A DNA stretch of 64,000 nt from Ornithodoros turicata. Its lineage: Eukaryota > Arthropoda > Arachnida > Ixodida > Argasidae. The translations under genes were made by a program, and so were the position numbers. The notes beneath the pieces are model-generated. The model saw nothing but the letters and a program-made list of their open reading frames with translations. It was not told the origin of the DNA and made no database searches. Of this stretch, positions 56,258-64,000 are shown one piece after another. Location of the stretch: contig NC_088201.1 in NCBI RefSeq assembly GCF_037126465.1, forward strand, positions 87,448,273 through 87,512,272, read 5' to 3'. Numbering within the stretch: position 1 is the first letter of the stretch; every line of letters starts with the position of its first letter.

Positions 56258-58454
56258 ATTTCGGCGAAGTTTGTTCCTGTATGCTTTCCATGTGTAGGTA
56301 CATGTACCCTTGGTGGTCCTCTTATGGACCCTTACAGTGTTCCTCGATTGCTGAAGCGGTGATATGACTGAAATTACATTTTCACTAGCTTGGCTGTCCT
56401 TGCAATGAAGCAAGATGGTTTCACTATCACATGATGATTTTTGAAAGTGAACTGCGGTTCGAGGATGACATCTGCTATCTGGCGACATTTTTATACGATT
56501 CTCCAAACACGCTAGAGCATTTCCCACTCCAGCTACTGACGCCAACTGTTTGGCAACGTTCTGTGTGCCGTGGACCATTCGAAGAAGGTCCCCATTTCTG
56601 CCTTCGAATGAAAATGCTGACGTTGACCACAGTGGACCCCATCTTCGCACAGCCAGTGTTGTGTACAGAAGTTGGTGAACGTTGAATGTGTAGAAGTGGT
56701 CACCATACAGGTCGCCAACTTCACTTACGAATTTCATTAGCAACTGTTCAGCGTAAATGAAGTCCTTACGGCATATGGAATTTTGAAGCAACAAGTAAAT
56801 GGCTGCAACCAAAAGCATGAACTGCTCGAAGTGCTCTTGTGGCAATATGCCAGACAAAACGGGGAGAGAGTAGTACAGAAGCCACGCTCGGTATTCATTA
56901 GTTTTCCAGTATATTCTGGCTTTAATAGAGCGTGGTGTTCGAGTAATGAAATGAGGTGGTTTTACTTGCGTCAGTTTCTTGTCAACGGCTTACTTATGTC
57001 TTCCAAGGTACCAGCTTTTTTTGCTGTTCTTACTATCAAACCAGTTTGACATGAACATGCGTACTACTCCAAGAAGCACTGTGTGCATATAGTCAACTGG
57101 AAAGCTGGTGGCAAGATCAAAATGAGGCAGAAGGCAAAGCACTGAGGGCCCCTTGACACCCTTGATTACTTTGTTTTCATTTACTGCTTTCACAGCCTGG
57201 CTTTTCATTCTTGATCCGATCCGCAAGCGGTGTGTCGATGATGGTGGATATATGTGCAGTCGTCCTGCGGTACCTGTCGGTCGAAAGTAGTTTTCCCCAG
57301 GATGTTCACATAGTGAGCATCTATACGTTGCATTATATTGCTTGATGTTCTGCATCATCGCTCTGGCGACGGCATCCACAGAACAAACTTGCGCTGTAAG
57401 GTACGACACCATTTCTTTTCCTGTTTCGGGATGAGTCCATTTCAGTCCGGTAGAATACAGCTGCGCAACTTCTCTGCAAAATGGCACTAGGTAGGTGCTG
57501 ATAATGGATTTGGCTCCGAACCATACAGATGTGAGGATCTGAAACCGTTTGCGCAGAAGAGGAGGTTAGTTGAGCAATAACACAGTGAACCGGCCACAGT
57601 GATGCCCTCGAGCTTTTAAACGCTTTGACACCATCATTGTTCCAAAACAATGAAAAGTTAATATTCGCGAGCACCTTGATTCTTCACGATGGTAGGCCTT
57701 GCCGTCCACCAGATCTTCAATGGCTCCAGCTTTTTTCTTTCGTCTTGTCTCTGGGTAGTTTAAATACAGATACAGCTTTTCTTGTTTCAAGAAAGTACGG
57801 AGGGTGTCTGCGAGTGGAAGGTAGAGGAAGGTCCCAAATTTGTCGCTTTGTCCACAGCAGGGACATCGCTCCGACGTGCCATGCTCCAGGTACGCGTTGC
57901 AGACTGTACAGTAGTAGTAAGTGACAGTCCGAGTCCGTTTTGAAAGACTTGACAACAGCTTGAAGAAGAGGAAGCTTGTCTTCGGAAGTGCGTTTGGACA
58001 CGGAAGAATGCTACCAATGAGGTGCAGAAGATGCCCCAAACATCCCTTTGTCAGTGAAAATTTTGTTGCCAGCGTCACTAGGAGGAGGCACACTTCAGTG
58101 TTTGTCACTCCAGAGCCGGCATAGAGGGGTTCCTCAGTATCGTGTAGTCCTCGAGGTGTCTCTGGTGTAGAAGTTCCTTCTTCGAACTCACTTTCACTGT
58201 CTATCGTAGTGCAGAGTGTTTCGGGGGTTGACGGTATCTCATGTGGAGATGTGTGATGATCAGGACTTGTCGAGAACACAGTCTGATCGCAAAAGGCTGG
58301 TGTACAGGAAGATTCATTTGCAGGAACATCTTGAGATTCATCTGAGGAGCTGTCTTCAACAGTGAGTCTTTCAGGGCACGCATCAGGAACTACTGCTCTC
58401 TGATATCTTTTCTGCGTTTGGCGTGGTACCTGTGAATGCATACAAGATATCATT

Positions 58455-60831
58455 TTCTCGCCATATGTACCTACTCGAGATACTATGCTGTTTCGCTTCT
58501 AGCACCTGCCGTTTCTAGGAATGTCACACACAGTTTTAATCCGACATTGTCACATATTACTGGCTACGTTGGAGAAAATGTTGAAGGGCGCTGCAAAAAT
58601 CTTATTGCCCTTGAAAATGTTGCAAAATCTTATTGGACTTCATGTTTTGTAGATCACAGTACAATAAATACAAGATAAAGTCCAAGATAAAGTGTATGTC
58701 TCTTCTTCTCCATAAAAAGTAACACTTGCATTACATTACAAATCCCCCGTACTGCAGATTTTGTTAAATTCGTGCGGAGCGTTCGTACAGTTAGATGAGA
58801 TCAGCTCTACGGTCTCATTTAAGAAGGCCTAAATTTGAGAAATGCTTGGTACCTCGTTTTAGATCTGCGTCACTTTTCGGACAAAACACTTTACTCAAGG
58901 CAGAAAGAGTAAGACAGCATGTGTGGCGCTGTATAATTTTTACCGCAGCCCATGCGAGTACAGCTCTCTATTAAGTGTGTCTCTTTTTCACAAATCGAAC
59001 TGAAGGAATACCAAAACTAGAAAGCAAGCGAGCTGGTGACTAGGAATCATTGTGTTTGTGCAGTCTTCATCTCATCGCCTCTTCGATGGACGACTGCAGA
59101 ACCGCTCGTGACTTGGAGCCGAAGGGCAACAGGCCCACACAGACGTAGTCTCAAACAGAGCCCAAACCCAAATGCCACACAAAAGGGAACCACGCTAGAA
59201 TCAACAATGGCTTACCGGAGCGCTGCCAGAAAGAAATTTATTGTAAGGTCCTCTCTTTCGATGACCGTTCATACTTCTCGCACTGGATATTTGACCTTGG
59301 ACTATACCTGGCGCATAGTAATGTACCACAGTGAACTATGACGTCCGAGGAAAAAAGTACACCGTTTCAAACCATGCTTCAAACATTACATTAGGCTAGC
59401 AAGTTTTACTCAACGTTGCCAGCAGCACGGCGTGTTTCTTTCTGGACGTTGCTTCAAAGACCGTTCCAGCCACCACAGCAAAGCACTTATGCCATCAGGC
59501 AGGCTCGTCGTTGCCTAGCTTTGCAACCTCTGACGCAAGCAAGAGTTTCCTTTGCTAGCCAGCAATAGTGAACTTTGGGCCGGCTTCTACTAATGCCGAC
59601 TAGACTACTAATGCCTAATTTAATTAACTCGCATTTTCTTACCCCCGAACGCGGTTTTATGCTATTTGGCATTAATGGAAACATACCGTAGACGGTTACC
59701 GTGTTACCGTGATTTCTACTAGCACAGAAGGCTTTGATGCCTTCGCATTCTGCATGCTGGAGGGCTGACTACCTCCGAATCAGATCCTCACGGATGGGAT
59801 TACGCCCGGTTGCACGAACGCTAGTTCAGACAGCGATTAGCGTTCGCTAAACTCTGGTTTAATCGGTAATGATGTGCTACTAACAGCCACATTTGACTCG
59901 TCTTAACGGTAATATTCGAAATCCGGCGTTTGTGGACATGGTTGAGGGTCACCAAGTTTTGCGGTATCGCAACTCGGTTTAAGCCTGAACTCATGGTGCA
60001 AGCGGACGTCACAGCATCTCAAGACAGCAGAACACAACATAAAAACTCTAGAGTGAGTGATTTTGCGTGGAATATATTTTTGCTTTTCGCTGGTGTTATG
60101 CGATCAAAAATACATTCCATGGAAGCAAAATTTCTCACGCATTTGAGTAAGGGGGGGGATATACATTTATTAGAAGGGTAAGCTCATTTATTCGAGCTCA
60201 TTTATTTGGGTAAGCTCATTTAGTCGAATGGCCGACATTGTATTTCGTCAATTCTTCGTCCTCTTAAAGGAACACAATAAAACAAATAAATGCGGAAAAT
60301 AGTTTCACGTCAAATAATGCAGTTTTACTTGTGACACTGAGCAAGTGGGTTGCAGCTCAGCAGCCCACCCGTCAAGTATTTTTCCAAGAGCAGTAGGTGC
60401 AAAATTCGAAATCACGGCACCTGCTTTTCAAAGTCTGCTGGAAGATTTATTGTCGGATCGATTACAGCAGGCGAGCTTGATATATGATTAAAAACGACGG
60501 AACCCCGATAGAACAGACAGAGAAGACACAGCTTATTCTCCCTTTATTGGGCTTCATCCTTGCAATAAATCATTTGGTAAAGAAACGGTGCACATTCAAA
60601 GGTATTAAACGCAATCACTGCACTATCTCCACAAAAATATCTTAGGCTAACAACATTGTGGCGGGTTTTTCCACCCATGCGGACAGAAGTCTATTCATTG
60701 GGCCACGTGTTCAGCGCTCCAACCTAAGACGATGACATGGATGACCACGCCACCGATGACCTGGAAAATTCCCATTCAAACGCGGACGCCACGTGGAGAG
60801 GACGCTCAATTTCCTTGTCGTAGAATCCGTC
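58455..60831. other. Divergent spacer between the CACTA gene and the BEN gene
   Basis: No confident exon. It should hold the promoters and first exon(s) of the two divergent genes. A G9 run lies near 60151 and AGCTCATTTATT-type repeats at 60181-60225. Confidence 0.4.
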
Positions 60832-62367
60832 ATGGCGTTTGCCTTAGTTTACTTTTTTAGTGAAAACTTGTACCATATTTGTAAATTCGATTGCATCAAG
60901 CGAAAGAGAGATCGGGTACAGGTGTAAGTTGGAGCACAAAATCAAAGTTCGCTGGAATGACCAAGGCTACTACCCTGCTAAACTGGTGGACATATCAGGT
61001 AAGTATATAACGCCAATTTTATGTAACCAACACCTATATGTGTCAGCTGTTCATCGGCTAATTACAGCATCGCATGTTTCTTTCGGCTGCAATGCTAACC
61101 GTACACTTTTCCAGATGGCCATGACGCCCTGATAGAGAAGATGGAGGACCTGATTAGAGGAAGAAACGATGCCCCCGAAAGTATTGCGGCGCAGGTACGG
61201 CCGTTCTGTTAAGTTCTTACCTGTTTTCGTTACGTGCATGCTGTTTCTATTAGCGGTTCCAGGACTGCGCGAGTGAAAATTGAGAATGAGTTATGCATTC
61301 TTATTCCTCATATTTCGGCTCTGCAGGGCAGGTGCGAAAAAGCAAACTACTCCAACCTACAAGCCCGACAGATTCTGACGGAGATTAAGTCGAACAATGA
61401 AGTTCGAGAAATGCGCGAGGAGATCACCAACCTGAGAAAACGAGTTGCAGAACTTGAAGACGAAAACGAAAAATATAAAGGTGTGTATGTCTCGATCGTA
61501 CTAACGTTTTCCTAGTGTGTTAGTTGTGACTACCGCGACCTGATCTTTGTCTCAATGAACACGTTGACAGAATTAGACGGCCTACTACGCGACGCCCGGA
61601 AACTGACACGCAGGCTTCAGAGTGCTGTGGTTGCGGATGACACAGGCACTCCCTCAATTTTGCGGCCCCCCTCCTCAGCGTCGACTGTGCAGCCATGCAT
61701 GATGGCGACCCATTCAACACCAGCAGCAGAGCGACACTCAGCTGCTTTTGGGGCCTCAGAATGTTGCCATCTGAAGTACAACGCCACCGAGGAAGGGGTA
61801 CGTTATCATTGGTAATGCACTGTTGCTTTGCCTTTTTCCTCCTATCTTAGAAGTTAATTGCCCCCATTTCCACCAGAAGTTTCCGTGTCACTGGGGTCAG
61901 TTTATTCATTCGCCATTCTGTATGTTTATTTTTATGTACGTACATTTGTTGCAGGTAGCTGAGCTTGTTGTCGGCTCGGGAGTGTTCGTGCCATTTGCCG
62001 TTCTAGCTGATGTTCGGCTGGCTCGGTCAGCCACTGTCATGGCTAGGGCCCTCCTGGGGCGTATCTTCACTGAGGAGGCAGTGCGAACATGTTCCGTTTA
62101 CGGCGGTGTTTCGAAGGGACCCCGTGGGAAATCAGACGACCGGCGCTGTATGAACCAGGAGTGTGGGCCATTTTAGGTATGAAAGCACGAGCCGCTGCGG
62201 TTTCTTTTTTCACAGCATCCAGTGTATAACGTGTGTGCGTTATTTGTATTGTTTTAGATTTTACTGCCATGGAAGGTGTGAACAAACCTGGCTGGGACGC
62301 AACCAAGGCCAAGCTTGTCAAGTCTATGGGAACGCGGCTTAGTGAACTTCGCGGAAGTGAAAATTAA
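60832..62367 (+). pseudogene. BEN-domain protein, six exons, two frame breaks
   Basis: Exons by GT-AG signals: 60832-60998, 61115-61193, 61327-61480, 61571-61797, 61955-62176 and 62258-62367 (TAA). The product starts MAFALVYFFSENLYHI, has a KIKVRWNDQGYYPAKLVDIS patch in exon 1, a coiled coil in exon 3 (EVREMREEITNLRKRVAELE), a Ser/Thr/Pro linker in exon 4 and a C-terminal BEN domain in exons 5-6 (GSGVFVPFAVLADV, VMARALLGRIFTEEAVRTCS, then NKPGWDATKAKLVKSM). BEN domains bind DNA or recruit chromatin factors. Exon 1 (167 bp) and exon 5 (222 bp) each need a one-base change to keep frame, so this copy is probably dead. Its setting beside a CACTA gene suggests a transposon-borne accessory gene, but a host gene is possible. 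Confidence 0.8.
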
Positions 62368-62379
62368 CATCTGTATATA

Positions 62380-62530
62380 ATCTGTAAATACATACAATAT
62401 TATTATATATTATTATACTATATATTATATATATACTATATATATATATTATATATTATTATATATATTATTATATTATATATATATACTATATATTATA
62501 TATATATTATACATACAATACAATATTCGT
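62380..62530. repeat. TA-rich microsatellite
   Basis: TATATTATTATA-type simple repeat just after the BEN gene stop. Confidence 0.95.
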
Positions 62531-62579
62531 CTACTTTTCTCGTTCTGGTGTCATACTTCCGATTAACGGATGTACAAAA

Positions 62580-62880
62580 CGGAGACCCCAAAGGAGAACT
62601 TCTTGACCTTATCAGGTTATGATCCCGTGTTGATAACGTTCTGATCCGTTATAAATCAACTGTCCATTGAAGCAATCCAAATGTGTTCCGGTTCTAATCG
62701 TGTTTTGATCAAAAACTGATCAGGAGCCCAATCAAGTTTTATCAGAAGCTGATCCGATGGAATCAGTTTTTGGTCAAAGTTGGTACAAAAGTTGATTTAA
62801 AGCTGATCTGTACTTTATTTGTTGCGGATTTTTCCCGGACTTGTAATCCGTACGGGTCCTGATGGTGCTGATACGTAATG
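62580..62880. repeat. TGATC-rich repeat, possible subterminal transposon region
   Basis: At least ten TGATC/TGATA/TGGTC motifs at irregular 10-40-bp spacing (CTGATCCGTT, AAACTGATCAGG, GCTGATCCGATG, AGCTGATCTG). Clustered short motifs of this kind are typical of transposase-binding subterminal regions. Confidence 0.5.
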
Positions 62881-62896
62881 TGAGCGTAATATATGT

Positions 62897-64000
62897 GTGA
62901 CCGATTGTATGATACATGAACCCTCTAAGTTTTGGAGACACCTGACTTCCAAAAATAGGAAAGAAATTACAGTACTTGTTGATGAAGATAACGTTATTGA
63001 CGATACCTATGTAATTGCGTGTCGTTTCAACCGTTATTTTCAGAGTGTATCTACTTCAGAAGGTTTGGAGAGCTACCCAATAAACCACCACACCAGTTCC
63101 TCCAATCACGAACCCTCTATTTTCTACAGAAGGTGTTTTAAACTTATTATTAGAAATAATACCCACCACACCAGTTCCTCCAATCACGAACCCTCTATTT
63201 TCTACAGAAGGTGTTTTAAACTTATTATTAGAAGTAAACGCAAAGAAAAGCTGTGAACCCGATAATGTTCCAAACGAATTTCTGCGTCGTTATGCAACTT
63301 GGTGCACCCGGTGTCTACAAGTAATTTTTCAAAAGTCTTTTGAGACTGGCCTCGTGCCAACGGATTGGAAAATGAGTAAAGTGGTTCCTATGCATAAGAC
63401 AGGTGATCAGACAGCTTCCTTCTAATTATCGTCCTATTTCATTAACTTGTACTGCCTGTAAGATTATGTTTATTATGATTAGTTGATTGGTTATATGATT
63501 ATTTTGTTCAAGTACTTTATGAAATATATAGAGGATAACAATTTACTCAGCTCTAGGCAACATGGTTTTCGGCGCGGGTTCTCATCTGTAACACTGCTTA
63601 TGGATTTTCATTTTGATCTTGCTGAGGCGTTGGACAGTGGTTACCAGGTCGACGTCATTTTTATTGATTTTGCTAAAGCGTTCGATTCAATTCCACATAA
63701 CAAACTAATCAGCATGTTAAAAACAATTCTAAATAATACAAAGCTAGTCGGATGGATAGAATCTTATCTTCGGTATCGAAAACAGTATGTTCAAATAGCC
63801 TCCACTAGGTCACATATACTGGATGTAATATCAGGCGTGCCCCAGGTCTCCGGTTTAGGTCGTTTGTTGTTCTGCTTGTATATTAACGACATTCCCAACA
63901 TGAAGGGTCTGGGAGTTACAATGCGTCTGTATGCAGACGACACAGTGCTTTATAAACGTATTTCTTGCATAGACGACCAGGTAGTACCTTCGAGAGCCCT
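62897..64000 (+). pseudogene. CR1/Jockey-like LINE reverse transcriptase, truncated by the window end
   Basis: Upstream of the RT: FWRHLTSKNRKE and a region with a tandem 78-bp in-frame duplication (63085-63162 and 63163-63240). The RT then reads NYRPISLTCTACKIM, RQHGFRRGFSSVTLL, VIFIDFAKAFDSIPHNKLIS, SGVPQVSGLGRLLFCLYIND and MRLYADDTVLYKR with the catalytic YADD intact. Frame changes occur near 63240, 63425 and 63500. VPQG is changed to VPQV. The family is a LINE of the CR1/L2/Jockey group, different from the I-type at 12412. The 3' end lies beyond base 64000. Confidence 0.85.

Larger units (their letters stand above)
55441..58429 (-). pseudogene. CACTA/EnSpm-type transposase, interrupted by a SINE and a MITE
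   Basis: The main exon starts at 58429 after a TTCACAG acceptor. Residues in order: an acidic/Ser-rich N-terminus, a zinc-ribbon-like segment (YYYCTVCNAYLEHG, CPCCG), SLFWNNDGVKAFKSSRASLW with the first catalytic Asp, CSLCEHPGE, SFPVDYMHTVLLGVVRMF, TPRSIKARIYWKTNEYRAWL, and RRWGPLWSTSAFSFEGRNGD followed by HGTQNV. These are hallmark blocks of animal CACTA transposases. The C-terminal strand-rich tail (EVYVVLEELTY, PVIESRQLVAIS) is cut by the SINE (55969-56257) and the MITE (about 55512-55752); the stop is TAG at 55441-55443. Frame changes near 57690, 57550 and 56993 add to the decay. The first exon was not located. Confidence 0.88.

Overview
The window looks like non-coding, repeat-packed nuclear DNA of an arthropod, most likely a chelicerate such as a tick. 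The reasons are the mix of elements (I-type, Ty3/gypsy, mariner, hAT, CACTA and SINE families), a spliced BEN-domain gene with GT-AG introns, many TA microsatellites, and no bacterial-style operons. I find no confident single-copy host gene. The species call is inference.

Layout. At 1-860 and 10278-10782 lies one broken Tc1/mariner-superfamily transposase gene, split by a 9.4-kb insertion (861-10277). That insertion is a near-perfect palindrome with arms of about 4.15 kb, a 1.1-kb asymmetric loop, AGT-repeat termini and a 6-bp target duplication. These ends resemble those of Polinton/Maverick elements, but no gene is visible in it. From 12397 to 16658 is a 5'-truncated I-clade LINE with a 15-bp target duplication. 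A tRNA-derived SINE lies at 17.7 kb. Two adjacent complex tandem arrays fill 21.44-23.74 kb. A 288-bp tandem array with inverted terminal copies fills 26.48-29.87 kb and is split by a non-autonomous hAT element. From 29.88 to 31.22 kb is a cluster of palindromes and TA microsatellites with six hammerhead-ribozyme-like cores, as found in Penelope-like elements.

From 32 to 40 kb come a GGAAAC-rich repeat, a MITE, a GATGTT minisatellite, a broken mariner (36398-37377) and an internally deleted CACTA element (38845-40261). From 40.9 to 49.3 kb two diverged copies of an unidentified repeat occur. The first holds a three-level nest: a 3.06-kb element whose inverted repeats contain a 16-bp minisatellite, which itself carries a deleted Ty3/gypsy element. 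Two hAT MITEs follow (44784-45317 and 49572-49998). A complete but decayed Ty3/gypsy element occupies 50534-54838 on the minus strand.

The right end (55.4-62.4 kb) holds a divergent pair: a decayed CACTA/EnSpm-type transposase gene on the minus strand, interrupted by a SINE and a foldback MITE, and a multi-exon BEN-domain gene on the plus strand. Together they may be one autonomous DNA transposon. The window ends inside a decayed CR1/Jockey-like reverse transcriptase (62897-64000). Exact target duplications allow the order of many insertions to be read directly.
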